Part shown: one piece after another, positions 26,448-34,833 of the stretch | How positions within the stretch are numbered: position 1 is the first letter of the stretch | Layout: the number at the start of each line of letters is the position of its first letter | Source: Longimicrobiales bacterium | GTDB taxonomy: Bacteria; Gemmatimonadota; Gemmatimonadetes; Longimicrobiales; Gaopeijiaceae | Assembly: GCA_028823235.1 (NCBI GenBank) | Contig: JAPKBW010000004.1 | Coordinates: 1-64,000, forward strand | DNA: 64,000 nucleotides | Reading direction: 5' to 3' | Made by a program: the position numbers and the translations under genes | The notes under the pieces: generated by a model | The model's input: only the letters and a program-made list of their open reading frames with translations | The model's database searches: none | Told to the model about the DNA's origin: nothing

Positions 26448-26555
26448 CCGTCGGATTACACAGACTATCATCGGTTCGTCCCCCATGGGGGTATATTACG
26501 ATTAAATCGTGCGGCTCCGTTCGGGAGGGCGCGACTCAATCGCTAAGGAGGAACA

Positions 26556-26741
26556 ATGGCGCGACGCACCAACTACGGTTTCGAGAAGAAGCAGCGCGAG
26601 CTCAAGAAACAGCAAAAGAAGAAGGAAAAAGCCGAACGACGGGCAGCTGAAGAGGCCGCCAATTCGGCCCCCGAGGGCGGCGAAGGAACTGAGACTACGG
26701 ACGACACACCGTCCGAGTCGGAACCATCTGATAACGGCTAA
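26556..26741 (+). CDS. Small charged conserved protein
   Basis: 61 residues, MARRTNYGFEKKQRELKKQQ and onwards: a Lys/Glu-rich coiled-coil-like N-terminal half and an acidic, Ser/Thr-rich tail. An excellent ribosome site AAGGAGG lies just upstream of the ATG. Proteins beginning MARRTNYGFEK occur as conserved hypotheticals in several proteobacteria (from memory, unchecked). Function unknown. It lies nested in another forward reading frame that continues into the next gene. Confidence 0.75.
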   Translation: MARRTNYGFEKKQRELKKQQKKKEKAERRAAEEAANSAPEGGEGTETTDDTPSESEPSDNG

Positions 26742-27333
26742 GCTGGGACCCGACCTCGACCCAGAGCTGGGTGCGCGCATCGATGCGCTGTGCGAGGAGG
26801 GTCGTGAATTCTGGCACCGGTTTGACCTGGAGGTTCGTCAGGATGATTTCCATCCGTTCGTGGCCGCGGACTACGACGCGGTGCTGGCAGCACTCATGCC
26901 ACTCCGGAAGCCAGGTCAGCGGTTCCTGGAATGGGGCTCGGCCGCGGGTATCATCACGATCATGGCCGACTTGCTCGGTTTCGACGCTTGTGGAATCGAA
27001 CTCGATTCAACTCTCGTCGATGTAGGGCGAGAACTTGCCGTACGATTTGACTCGAACGCGCGGTTCGCTGCCGGGAGCTTCATTCCGATGGGATGGAAGT
27101 GGGGGCGCTCCGACGGCGATGGTCGCCACGGGACGATCGGCGGAGGCCCCTCCGGCTACCTGGATCTCCGGCGGTCACTGGACGAATTCGACGTCGTATA
27201 CGGATTTCCCTGGATGGGTGAGGAGCAGATGCTGCTCGACCTCATGAACTCCCACGGGCGCCGTGACGCGCACCTAGTGCTCCATACTGCCCAGGACGGA
27301 ACCAAGACGTACCAGGGTGGAAAGGTCGTGTAG
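26728..27333 (+). CDS. Methyltransferase-like protein, start uncertain
   Basis: About 200 residues with a Rossmann-type core: RFLEWGSAAGIITIMADL (motif I like), ACGIELDSTLVDVGREL, then VVYGFPWMGEEQ in the position of a methyltransferase motif IV. The protein-like sequence begins at about KLGPDLDPELGARIDALCEE. No ATG, GTG or TTG is near there: the only upstream start in frame is GTG 26509, whose product would run antiparallel in meaning through the 61-residue gene in another frame. A CTG at 26728 or 26743, coupled to the stop of the small gene at 26741, is the most economical start. A sequencing error is also possible. Confidence 0.6.
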   Translation: MITAKLGPDLDPELGARIDALCEEGREFWHRFDLEVRQDDFHPFVAADYDAVLAALMPLRKPGQRFLEWGSAAGIITIMADLLGFDACGIELDSTLVDVGRELAVRFDSNARFAAGSFIPMGWKWGRSDGDGRHGTIGGGPSGYLDLRRSLDEFDVVYGFPWMGEEQMLLDLMNSHGRRDAHLVLHTAQDGTKTYQGGKVV

Positions 27334-27336
27334 GAA

Positions 27337-27353
27337 GCGGCTGAGACAGCCGC
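27337..27353 (+). terminator. Small hairpin after the methyltransferase-like gene
   Basis: GCGGCT-GAGAC-AGCCGC forms a perfect six-pair stem with a five-base loop, a few bases after the stop codon at 27333 and before the convergent oxidoreductase gene. No T-run follows on the plus strand, so an intrinsic terminator is only a possibility. Confidence 0.3.
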
Positions 27354-27436
27354 AGTCCGGTCTCATTCTGGAGGCCGGACCCGGATGACATGATTCAAGA
27401 GTCTAGGGCTATTGCCCGGGCGCGATGCCGATCCAG

Positions 27437-29035
27437 TTAGTCGCCAGTACCCCGTCGATCTCCAAGGATCTGCTGCGCAGCGAGTTTGCCGGGCCCACCC
27501 GTGACGCACCCACCCGGATGGGTACCGGACCCGCACTGGTAGTAACCCTCAATGGGTGTCCGATACTGATTCCAACCGGGTGCAGGTCGATTGAGAAAGA
27601 GTTGGGACTCAAATAGCTCCCCTGCGAATATATTGCCTTCCGAAAGCCCGATGAGTTTCTCGATGTCGAGCGGCGTCACGATTTCACGATGCAGAATCAG
27701 CTTGCCGAACCCAGGAAAGAACTCTTCGACCGTGGCCTGCACGGTATCACCGAGGTTCTCCCGTTCCGACTCCCAGTCGCTATTCGCGAGATGGTACGGC
27801 GCGTACATGACGAAGCACGACATGATGTGCTTTCCGGCGGGGGTCATGTCCGGGTCGATGGTCGACTGCACACAGCAGTCCAGGAACGGCCGCCTACTGA
27901 AGCGGCCTGCCTCGCAATCCGCGAACGCTTCCTCGAGGTAGTCGATGGAGGGGCCGAGGTTGGTGAAACCCATGAAGATGTCTTCCCGACCTTCGAGTCC
28001 CGGAAAGGAGGGCACATCCGAGAGCGCGAAGTTCACCTTCGCCGCGGTTCCCTGAAACTTGTAGTCAGCGATATAGCCAGCGAGATCCTCCGGAAGATCG
28101 TTCGGGTCCATCAACCGCGTGAACGTCTGGCGTGGGTCGAGTGCGCTCACGACAATGTCGGCATCGACGACGGAGCCGTCCTCCAATTCGACACCCGTCG
28201 CGAGCCCATCGTGATACAGGACACGCTGCGCTCCGGCGTTCGTACGGACGGTGCCGCCAAGCGCTTCCACAGCTCTTGAGAGCACCTGAGTGAAACCGCC
28301 GTTTCCACCCTTGTGGAAGCCCCATTGTCCAGGGACGCCGTCATAATCGCCCATCTTGTGAAACAACCAAACGAGGCCGGACGCCTTGCTCCGCGGACCG
28401 CACCTGCTCCCGATGATCCCGCTCGACGCGTAGAGCGACTTCACCAGATCGCTTTCAAAGTACTCGTCGAGAATCTCGGCCGCGCTGCAGGCAAGGAACT
28501 TCTCCAGCAGTTCTCGCACCTCAGGGTCAAGACTCCCCATGTAGTCTTGGAGCTCTTCGAGCGCGGCGACCTCAGCCGGATCTGCGCTAAGCGCATTCGG
28601 CGGGATCCGGTCCATCCATGGCTTAAGCGCGCGCACTAGGCGACTGATCAGGTGGTCCAGATCGCGGGCCGCTTCCGCGTCTTCGATAGAGTGACGGGCG
28701 ATCTCGTGGTAGTTCGCGTCGTCGTCGGCACCGAGAAAGATGTAGTCGCCATCGAGGTCAGGCTGAAACGTGTTCACCATCGGCAACACCATCAGTCCGT
28801 GCTTCACGAGGTCAAGATCCTGGACGATATCCGGTCGCAACAGGCTGATCGCGTACGAGAAAGTCGTGAACTTGAAGCCAGGAACCAGTTCCTCTGTGAT
28901 CGCTGCCCCACCCACGAGGTGCCGGCGCTCCAGAAGCAACGTCTTCAGTCCAGCCTTGGCGAGATAGCCGGCATTAACCAGCCCGTTGTGTCCCGCACCC
29001 ACAACGATCGCGTCGTACTTCTCGGCCGCGGGCAT
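27437..29035 (-). CDS. Phytoene desaturase/PYROXD2-like FAD oxidoreductase
   Basis: 532-residue FAD-dependent oxidoreductase of the CrtI / PYROXD2 type. The N-terminal dinucleotide fold is AIVVGAGHNGLVNAGYLAKA, then GGAAITEELVPGFKF, and the C-terminal FAD segment QCGSGTHPGGCVTGGPGK. It starts at ATG 29035, overlapping by one base the stop of the GcvT-like gene, so the two are co-translated. No other carotenoid gene is nearby, so carotenoid desaturation is less likely than oxidation of another substrate, possibly linked to the one-carbon chemistry of its partner. Confidence 0.85.
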   Translation of the reverse strand: MPAAEKYDAIVVGAGHNGLVNAGYLAKAGLKTLLLERRHLVGGAAITEELVPGFKFTTFSYAISLLRPDIVQDLDLVKHGLMVLPMVNTFQPDLDGDYIFLGADDDANYHEIARHSIEDAEAARDLDHLISRLVRALKPWMDRIPPNALSADPAEVAALEELQDYMGSLDPEVRELLEKFLACSAAEILDEYFESDLVKSLYASSGIIGSRCGPRSKASGLVWLFHKMGDYDGVPGQWGFHKGGNGGFTQVLSRAVEALGGTVRTNAGAQRVLYHDGLATGVELEDGSVVDADIVVSALDPRQTFTRLMDPNDLPEDLAGYIADYKFQGTAAKVNFALSDVPSFPGLEGREDIFMGFTNLGPSIDYLEEAFADCEAGRFSRRPFLDCCVQSTIDPDMTPAGKHIMSCFVMYAPYHLANSDWESERENLGDTVQATVEEFFPGFGKLILHREIVTPLDIEKLIGLSEGNIFAGELFESQLFLNRPAPGWNQYRTPIEGYYQCGSGTHPGGCVTGGPGKLAAQQILGDRRGTGD

Positions 29036-30285
29036 CAGGTCGACTCCCCCGCCATCGGCTCGGACATCAGAGCAGTCTTTCGAGGCGGATTGAAGAATGG
29101 CATGCGCTCAACCCGTGCGAGCACATTTTCGGGACGGCGGATGACCGTGACCTCCAGATCTACTTCCGAGCCAGGCTTCGCTAAATCGAGGGGCAACTTG
29201 GCAATCGCGAGAGGCGTTCGGAGCAGAGACGAAGAGAAGAAACTGCTCGCATAACCGGCATAATCCCATTCTTTCTCGCCGCGTCGGTATATGCTCATCG
29301 TGGATTCCGCATAAATCTCGTGCCGTGGCGGCACGACTCCGGCGGTGTTGTACACCCGCTCATAGTCATTCCAGTCGACTGCCAAGCCCACGGTCGTCCA
29401 CCGACTGGTTCGCTGCTCAATCTCGGCTTCGATCGCAGCCCTTCCAATGAAGTCACGACCGTCTTCGCCGAGCTTCCGGAACATCCAATTCCACCCGAGC
29501 TCCTTCGGCGTCTCGCGCTGAGCGTCCACCCAGGCAAACCGCGAGGTGTGGAAATCAGCGCCCATGAGCAGCAGCCCTGCCTCCACACGAGCCATCTTGA
29601 GGGCGGTCGTCCCGATCGGCGTGAGGTTGTGGCCCCTCCCGGCCGCCACGAGTGCGTCCCAGACCGTGAGGGCGTCACCTGCGCGGATCCATAACTCGTA
29701 ACCTAGGTCCCCCGTGTATCCGGTCCGAGAGATCGTCACCGGACATCCCGCCACATCCGCCGACGTCACAGCGAAGTATTTCAACGGGGTCACGGCGTCG
29801 GTCAGTTGTGAGAGCACCTGGTGCGCGTGAGGACCCTGTAGCGCGAGAATCCCGTAATCGTGGGTGATATCGTCGATCTGGACGTCTGTGCATGCGAGGT
29901 CGCGCGCGACAGTCCTGAAGTAGCGTAACGTCGGTTCCGCAGCTGTCAGCAAGTACTCGCCCGGGGCCACCTGCATGACCACGCCGTCCTGAAGCACGAA
30001 TCCACGTGAGTCACACCAACAGGTGTATTGGGCACGTCCCTCGCCACAGCCGGCAATGTCGCGTGCCATGGCTCGCTCGAGGACCTTCTTCGCATCCGAT
30101 CCCGCGAAGCGGTACTTGAAGAGTGGCGACGTATCGAGCAGCGAGACCGAGTTTCGAATCGCGTAGTACTCCGCATTCAGTGAGTACTGGTACTGCGGCG
30201 CGATTCGGTAACCCGACCAGTGCTTCCAAAGGCCGGTCTGGTTCAGGGACTCAACACGAGGTTGAAACGGGGTTGTGCGGGGCAT
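29035..30285 (-). CDS. GcvT-family aminomethyltransferase-like protein
   Basis: 416-residue protein of the glycine cleavage T-protein family, folate-dependent C1 transferases that include GcvT, DmdA, and sarcosine or dimethylglycine oxidase C-domains. Clear motifs are LLDTSPLFKYRFAGSDA, LALQGPHAH, the hallmark ISRTGYTGDLGYELW, and ALKMARVEAGLLLMG. No gcvH or gcvP lies nearby, and it forms an operon with a FAD oxidoreductase, so it is more likely a substrate demethylase or oxidative C1-transfer component than glycine cleavage. Start ATG 30285. Confidence 0.85.
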   Translation of the reverse strand: MPRTTPFQPRVESLNQTGLWKHWSGYRIAPQYQYSLNAEYYAIRNSVSLLDTSPLFKYRFAGSDAKKVLERAMARDIAGCGEGRAQYTCWCDSRGFVLQDGVVMQVAPGEYLLTAAEPTLRYFRTVARDLACTDVQIDDITHDYGILALQGPHAHQVLSQLTDAVTPLKYFAVTSADVAGCPVTISRTGYTGDLGYELWIRAGDALTVWDALVAAGRGHNLTPIGTTALKMARVEAGLLLMGADFHTSRFAWVDAQRETPKELGWNWMFRKLGEDGRDFIGRAAIEAEIEQRTSRWTTVGLAVDWNDYERVYNTAGVVPPRHEIYAESTMSIYRRGEKEWDYAGYASSFFSSSLLRTPLAIAKLPLDLAKPGSEVDLEVTVIRRPENVLARVERMPFFNPPRKTALMSEPMAGEST

Positions 30286-30288
30286 GTC

Positions 30289-30640
30289 GGGCTCGTGGAT
30301 GCCGTGCGATCGCGCGTGACCGGGCCAACATGCACGGAAAGCGGGATCGCCTCAACCTGTGGGATACAGGGGGGCCGGGCAGAGACGGCGGCGTGAGGAA
30401 GTAGTCGCCGTCGAATCCGATGGCCAAGGAGTCAAGGGTAACCTGGAAGGGCACGACAGACGCCCCGTCACCGGAACGCAGTTCCGCCAAGGAAGACGTC
30501 CGCAGCCAGCTCGGAACGTTGCCGGCCAGGACCTCCGCGCTCGTCACGCGGGAGCGTGCTACCGGATCCTCCCCCCAGACGGCGCTCAGACAGAGCGAAA
30601 ACCTGGGCCTTCCGCCGAAGGAGTGAACGCACAGCAGCAT
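30289..30640 (-). pseudogene. Possible remnant of a secreted conserved hypothetical protein
   Basis: The frame contains SRVTSAEVLAGNVPSWLR and later LAIGFDGDYFLTP, which I recall as blocks of a secreted hypothetical family that normally continues with an AQRIADxLGxxLPTRKMVD-like segment. That continuation is absent: the frame runs into unrelated Arg/Pro-rich sequence over the GcvT-like start. No signal peptide precedes it. A truncated or decayed gene fits, but the family memory is unchecked. Otherwise this roughly 400-base gap between the GcvT-like and acetamidase genes holds nothing I can support. Confidence 0.3.
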
Positions 30641-30688
30641 GTCAGTCAGAAGCCCGCAATCGACCTCAGGCGCATCGGCGCCTTCACC

Positions 30689-31714
30689 TCAATTGAAGAG
30701 CGACTTCGCCAGCATCCCGTGCACGCCCTTCGTCTGATCCACCACCTGAGTCACCCGAAGATCCAGCGCTACCGAGCAAAGGACGTACGCATCCTCTCGG
30801 GACATCCCCTTTTCCTCGACGAGCCAGGAGACCATTTCGCGTGTGGCCAGTTCAGCTGCTACGTCGAGGTCGGGGTCGAGGCCCATGGAGATGTAGTGTG
30901 TCGCTGTCTCAGCACGCGGCCACGTCAGCGAAAGGTCCTTTCGCAGGGTTATCTCGATCGTTCCGTAGAGCGAGGTCTCGATGGCGGTCCCGCTCACCTC
31001 GCCATCGCCCTGAGCTGCGTGACCATCACCGATCGACAGGAGTCCACCCTCGACATGCACGGGGAGGTAAAGCGTCGAGCCCTCGACGAGCTCCTTGTTG
31101 TCGAGATTCCCGGCGTGCCGTCCAGGTGCGGTGCTGTTGAGCCGCCCCACGCTGGCAGGAGGTGCCACTCCGATCGATCCGAAGAAAGGCCGGGTCGGGA
31201 TCGTCACGCCGCTGACCCCGGTCATCGTCGCGGTGCCCGCAATCGTGTCGATCTCGAAGGCCCGGACCCCCGTCTCGGTGAAATCAGTAATAGCACCTCC
31301 CCCGGGCCGCCACGCGCTCACGCCGTACGAAGCAAGGAAGCCGATAGCGACCAATCGTACTTCAAGGACGTCACCGGGCTCGGCCCCTTCGACGAAGATC
31401 GGACCGTTCAGCGGATGTGACCCTACCCTCTCGGTCTCTTCGGCCTCGACCGCGAGCATCTCGGCCGAAAACCGCTCCTCGGCAATCCCGGCATCTCTCA
31501 ACCGTCCGAGACCGCGAGCCAGAAGGTTGTCGAACGACACCCGATCTCCCGACCGGATCCGAAGCACCGGCTCCAGAGTGGAGTCGTAGTAACCCCAGTG
31601 GATCTTCGAAGCCTCGAGGGGGAGACTGTGGCTCTCCTGCCCCAGGACGGTCGTCGCCGGCATCAGCAACAGAAACGCCGAGCTCGCGAGTACACTTCTT
31701 GTCCGCATCGTCAT
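30689..31714 (-). CDS. Exported acetamidase/formamidase-family protein
   Basis: About 341 residues, FmdA/AmdA family (formamidase/acetamidase). Recognisable blocks are HWGYYDSTLEPVLRIRSGD, NGPIFVEGAEPGDVLEVRL, RPFFGSIGVAPP, GGNLD-like AGNLDNKELVEGSTLYLPV, and SIGDGHAAQGDGEVSGTAIE, all diagnostic. Unlike the cytoplasmic family members it has a signal peptide (VLASSAFLLLMPATTVLGQ). The frame is open to 31819; the ATG at 31714 follows the DUF971 stop by one base with GAGGAG as ribosome site. It probably releases ammonia from small amides outside the cytoplasm. Confidence 0.88.
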   Translation of the reverse strand: MTMRTRSVLASSAFLLLMPATTVLGQESHSLPLEASKIHWGYYDSTLEPVLRIRSGDRVSFDNLLARGLGRLRDAGIAEERFSAEMLAVEAEETERVGSHPLNGPIFVEGAEPGDVLEVRLVAIGFLASYGVSAWRPGGGAITDFTETGVRAFEIDTIAGTATMTGVSGVTIPTRPFFGSIGVAPPASVGRLNSTAPGRHAGNLDNKELVEGSTLYLPVHVEGGLLSIGDGHAAQGDGEVSGTAIETSLYGTIEITLRKDLSLTWPRAETATHYISMGLDPDLDVAAELATREMVSWLVEEKGMSREDAYVLCSVALDLRVTQVVDQTKGVHGMLAKSLFN

Positions 31715-31715
31715 C

Positions 31716-32039
31716 CTACTCCTCGGGTTCGGAATCCCAGATCTCACGGAGATATTCGAAGGTATAGATCCCCGTCGAGTGACCATCACTCCAGACGCAT
31801 TGAATCGCGTAGCGGCCAACGTAGTGAATCGCCGTGGGATATACGTGGTCGTCCACCATCCGAGGCGTCAATGTGCGCACCCCGGTCATTTCGTTGACGC
31901 AGCCAGCACACGGACATAGAAGCCTGAGGTACCGTGGCACGTATTCGGAAACCACACCGTCCTTCCACTCGATGCGGAGCTTGGACTCGTCGGCACTTGG
32001 GCCGATCTCGGCAGGTTCGAAACGGAGGTCACGGGCCAT
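31716..32039 (-). CDS. DUF971 (GBBH-like N-terminal domain) protein
   Basis: 107-residue DUF971 protein, the small domain also found at the N-terminus of gamma-butyrobetaine hydroxylase. Signature LRIEWKDGVVSEY, LRLLCPCAGC with a CxxC pair that can bind zinc, and SDGHSTGIYTFEYLR. Stand-alone DUF971 proteins are often next to iron-sulfur or Mrp/ApbC-type genes; here it follows rdgB with an ATGA overlap, so the ATG at 32039 is preferred over the open frame to 32063. Function uncertain. Confidence 0.85.
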   Translation of the reverse strand: MARDLRFEPAEIGPSADESKLRIEWKDGVVSEYVPRYLRLLCPCAGCVNEMTGVRTLTPRMVDDHVYPTAIHYVGRYAIQCVWSDGHSTGIYTFEYLREIWDSEPEE

Positions 32040-32692
32040 CAGGACGCCTCCGTCACTGCACAACGCGCTGTGAACACTTCGGCCAGAGCTCGAAACGCGT
32101 TTCCACGATGGCTACGACTGTCCTTCTCGGCCGGAGACATCTCTGCGAACGTCTTACCCATTTCCGGGTCGAGCACATAGGGATCGTATCCGAAGCCACC
32201 TGAACCGCGAGGCTTCTCGACGATGACACCGGGGGCTTCGCCGCGGATCACAAGCGGAGCACGTTCGTGTTCCAGGAGCACGGCCACGCATACGTAGCGG
32301 GCCGTCCGCTGGGACAATGGAACTCCCTGCAGGCTCGCCATGAGATGTCGATTGTTGGCTTCGTCGAGCGGCACCCCATCCAGCGATGATGCATCCTCGC
32401 CACCGTCCTCAGCGAATCTCTTCGTGCGAACCCCGGGGCGTCCATCGAGTGCATCAACCTCGATACCTGAATCGTCCGCTACGGTGGAGAGCCCGGACCG
32501 CATAGCGAAGTGCCGAGCCTTCGACAGCGCGTTCTCCTCGAACGTGGCAAATGGCTCCAATTCATCTTCCTCTGGTTCGTAGTCGAGCCCAACATCTTTC
32601 AGGTTAACGACTTCGAGGTCCGGCACGGACGACAAAATACGGCGAATTTCAGGCATCTTTCCCGAGCTTCGAGTCGCGACCAGCAGCTTCAT
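32039..32692 (-). CDS. rdgB: RdgB/HAM1-type XTP/dITP diphosphatase
   Basis: 217-residue non-canonical purine NTP pyrophosphatase that hydrolyses dITP and XTP to monophosphates, keeping these bases out of DNA. Diagnostic blocks: LLVATRSSGKMPEI near the N-terminus, VADDSGIEVDALDGRPGV, GGFGYDPYVLDPEMGKTFAE and SHRGNAFRAL. It is downstream of rph, as in many bacteria. The ATG at 32692 is chosen over the GTG three bases before. Confidence 0.95.
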   Translation of the reverse strand: MKLLVATRSSGKMPEIRRILSSVPDLEVVNLKDVGLDYEPEEDELEPFATFEENALSKARHFAMRSGLSTVADDSGIEVDALDGRPGVRTKRFAEDGGEDASSLDGVPLDEANNRHLMASLQGVPLSQRTARYVCVAVLLEHERAPLVIRGEAPGVIVEKPRGSGGFGYDPYVLDPEMGKTFAEMSPAEKDSRSHRGNAFRALAEVFTARCAVTEAS

Positions 32693-32708
32693 CACGCGTT
32701 CGTAGCCG

Positions 32709-33428
32709 TCATTCGCCGCGCAATGCGGTGGCCTGGACTGCCAGCAGTGTCTCGATGCCGGCCATGCCCAGGTCGATCATTCGGTCTAGGTCACCCCTCG
32801 GGAAGGGATCACCTTCGGCGGTGCCTTGCACCTCGACCAGTCCGCCTCCTTCCGTCGCCACGATGTTCATGTCCACCTGAGCAGACGAATCCTCTGGGTA
32901 ATCGAGATCGAGGCAGGCCTGTCCGTCCACGATACCGACGCTGACAGCGGCCACTCGCTCTCTCATCGGGCTCCGCTCCACCATGCCCTCGTTCAGCATC
33001 CACCGCGTGGCGAGCGCGAGGGAGACGCATGCACCGGTGATCGATGCGGTCCGTGTCCCTCCATCGGCTTGGAGGACATCGCAGTCGACCGTGACCGTGT
33101 ACTGCCCCATGGCAGGCATGTCGGTTACGGACCGCAACGATCGGCCGATCAATCGCTGAATTTCCTGTGTCCTCCCTTTGGGGCCATTTCGTTCACGCCC
33201 CGAACGCGTATGCGTAGCTCGGGGCAGCATCGCGTACTCTGCGGTAACCCAACCTGCCCCGCTCCGCTCCCGCCACCGGGGCACACCTTCCACAACGCTG
33301 GCCGTGCATAGAACACGCGTATTGCCGGTGGCTATGATGCATGAGCCCTCGGCATAGGGAGACACCCCAGTCTCGATCGTGATGGGCCGTCCCTGGTCGG
33401 CACGGCGGCCGTCGTGTCGCTCACTCAT
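32709..33428 (-). CDS. rph: Ribonuclease PH
   Basis: 239-residue phosphorolytic 3'-to-5' exoribonuclease that trims tRNA 3' ends. Family length and blocks are intact: RADQGRPITIETG, ASVVEGVPRW, GWVTAEYAMLPRATHTR, IGRSLRSVTD (phosphate-binding Arg), and DVLQADGGTRTASITGA. It overlaps the preceding hldE2-like stop by one base and is followed by rdgB, forming a conserved rph-rdgB pair. Confidence 0.96.
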   Translation of the reverse strand: MSERHDGRRADQGRPITIETGVSPYAEGSCIIATGNTRVLCTASVVEGVPRWRERSGAGWVTAEYAMLPRATHTRSGRERNGPKGRTQEIQRLIGRSLRSVTDMPAMGQYTVTVDCDVLQADGGTRTASITGACVSLALATRWMLNEGMVERSPMRERVAAVSVGIVDGQACLDLDYPEDSSAQVDMNIVATEGGGLVEVQGTAEGDPFPRGDLDRMIDLGMAGIETLLAVQATALRGE

Positions 33429-33913
33429 TAGCTCTCTCGAATTCGGCGTATCAGGTCAGTCGTGGAGAATCCGTCCACGAACGGAATCAGTGTCACGGTC
33501 CCGCCAGAGGCCTCGACGGGCTCCCGGCCGACCACTTGCTCCAGGTCATAGTCCCCACCCTTCACGAGCACGTCGGGCAGCGTCGCCTCGATGAGCGCCA
33601 CAGGCGTGTCCTCGTCGAAAAGACAGACCGCGTCCACACATTCGAGCGCCGCGAGGACGAGCGCGCGATTCTCTTCTGAGTTGAGTGGGCGACCGACCCC
33701 CTTATCTAGCCGTCGTGCCGAAGCGTCCGTGTTCAATCCCACGATCAGAGCGTCACCGAGTGCGCGGGAAGACTCCAGGTACGCGACGTGTCCACGATGC
33801 AAGATGTCGAAGACCCCATTTGTAAAGACCAACCTCGAGTTCCGAGGCCTGCCATAGAGACGGACCGCTTCGGCTCTGCTCAGCGCCTTGCTCGCGGCCG
33901 ACGGCACGATCAA
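33428..33913 (-). CDS. HldE C-terminal-type heptose-phosphate adenylyltransferase (RfaE2)
   Basis: 161-residue nucleotidyltransferase of the cytidylyltransferase fold: [18 protein letters not shown] with the HxGH motif, [14 protein letters not shown], and the typical end [13 protein letters not shown]. It adenylylates D-glycero-D-manno-heptose 1-phosphate in LPS core heptose synthesis. The kinase half, fused in E. coli HldE, is a separate gene at 56106-57092, a split arrangement known in other bacteria. It overlaps the HemC-like stop by four bases. Confidence 0.93.
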   Translation of the reverse strand: MIVPSAASKALSRAEAVRLYGRPRNSRLVFTNGVFDILHRGHVAYLESSRALGDALIVGLNTDASARRLDKGVGRPLNSEENRALVLAALECVDAVCLFDEDTPVALIEATLPDVLVKGGDYDLEQVVGREPVEASGGTVTLIPFVDGFSTTDLIRRIRES

Positions 33914-34773
33914 TTCGATACTGGCGCGACCACGAGGCCGTACCCGCGGGAATTGAGCTCTCGCGCCGCCTGGAGTCCGAGCCCCTCGGGTTCGTCGAGC
34001 GGCCCGGTGAGGTCAGATCTCACGAGGCGCGTGCCGTCGGCGCTGGCGGCGGCCGCCCACAGGCGGATCCAGCGGCCCGACGGCTGCGCAAGGCAGCCGA
34101 TCGTCGCATCCGTTGGAGTTTCGAGGGCGTCAAGCAGAGCAAGTTCAGTCCGTATCGCCGTCCGCGTCGGGAGGTGATCCAGTGCAGTAGCCTCCGCAAT
34201 CGGGTGTCGCGCGACGAGCGCCACCGCGCCCTGTCCGGGCGCCGGGAGCCACGACTTCGGCTCCAGGGCCTCGACCGTCGACTCTACCAGACCGGCCATC
34301 CGAGCTTCGATCGCACTAATGACCAACGCGTCTGGACAGTCCTCCATCGAGCCGGCGAGGACTGTATCCATCTCCCCTCGCGTCAGAGTGACTCCGGTAA
34401 CGTCAGGACGATGAGCGGCGAGGAAGGCCCTACGCCTCTCTCCCATCACTCCAACCCTGACCCCCGCGGAAAGGGACATCAGCGGGGTGGGGTCTCCGGC
34501 CACTGTTACCAGCACGTCTCGGACTTCTTCTCTGGGCAATACAGCCACGGTCGTGAGTCCATCGGCGGCACTGCCGCGAAGCGCGTGTATGCCCACGAGT
34601 GCCAGATCGATCGACGACTCTCGGAGCGCGGTGAGGAGATCCCGCGTCGCCCCGTCCGAGTTCATGTCCTCCACCCCGACGACGTCGACGTCCACACCGG
34701 CACTCACAAGCAACTCGAGCACTTGGGGTGCGCGGGCGGCTACATCGAAATGGGTCGCGAGTCGAGCAGTCAC
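33910..34773 (-). CDS. HemC-like (hydroxymethylbilane synthase fold) protein lacking key residues
   Basis: 287 residues aligning by eye with porphobilinogen deaminase: [13 protein letters not shown] against [29 protein letters not shown] against the SLRR substrate-binding block, TRGEMDTVL against RGNVDTRL, and [13 protein letters not shown]. However the catalytic Asp of HSLKDLP is Gly, the cofactor-attachment Cys region LEGGCQVPIG reads [10 protein letters not shown] with Thr at the Cys position, and the N-terminal GTRGSxLA block is missing. So it probably cannot make hydroxymethylbilane and may be a divergent paralogue. Co-transcribed with hldE2-rph-rdgB. Confidence 0.75.
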   Translation of the reverse strand: MTARLATHFDVAARAPQVLELLVSAGVDVDVVGVEDMNSDGATRDLLTALRESSIDLALVGIHALRGSAADGLTTVAVLPREEVRDVLVTVAGDPTPLMSLSAGVRVGVMGERRRAFLAAHRPDVTGVTLTRGEMDTVLAGSMEDCPDALVISAIEARMAGLVESTVEALEPKSWLPAPGQGAVALVARHPIAEATALDHLPTRTAIRTELALLDALETPTDATIGCLAQPSGRWIRLWAAAASADGTRLVRSDLTGPLDEPEGLGLQAARELNSRGYGLVVAPVSN

Positions 34774-34833
34774 CGGGTCACCTGTGAAAATCGCTGGGTC
34801 GCCCTACAGGAGCCGACCCGATGGGATCATTCG

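Noticed and set aside
26509-26727. N-terminal extension of the methyltransferase-like frame
   Set aside because: Ser/Arg-rich translation in a shadow frame of the 61-residue gene, so not taken as coding.
30359-31420. 353-codon plus-strand ORF
   Set aside because: Opposite the acetamidase gene and the gap before it; Arg/His-rich, no motif, no ribosome site.
30640-31714. Selenocysteine UGA candidate in genes of this window
   Set aside because: No truncated family had a likely Sec position continuing after UGA; the remnants found end by frameshift instead.
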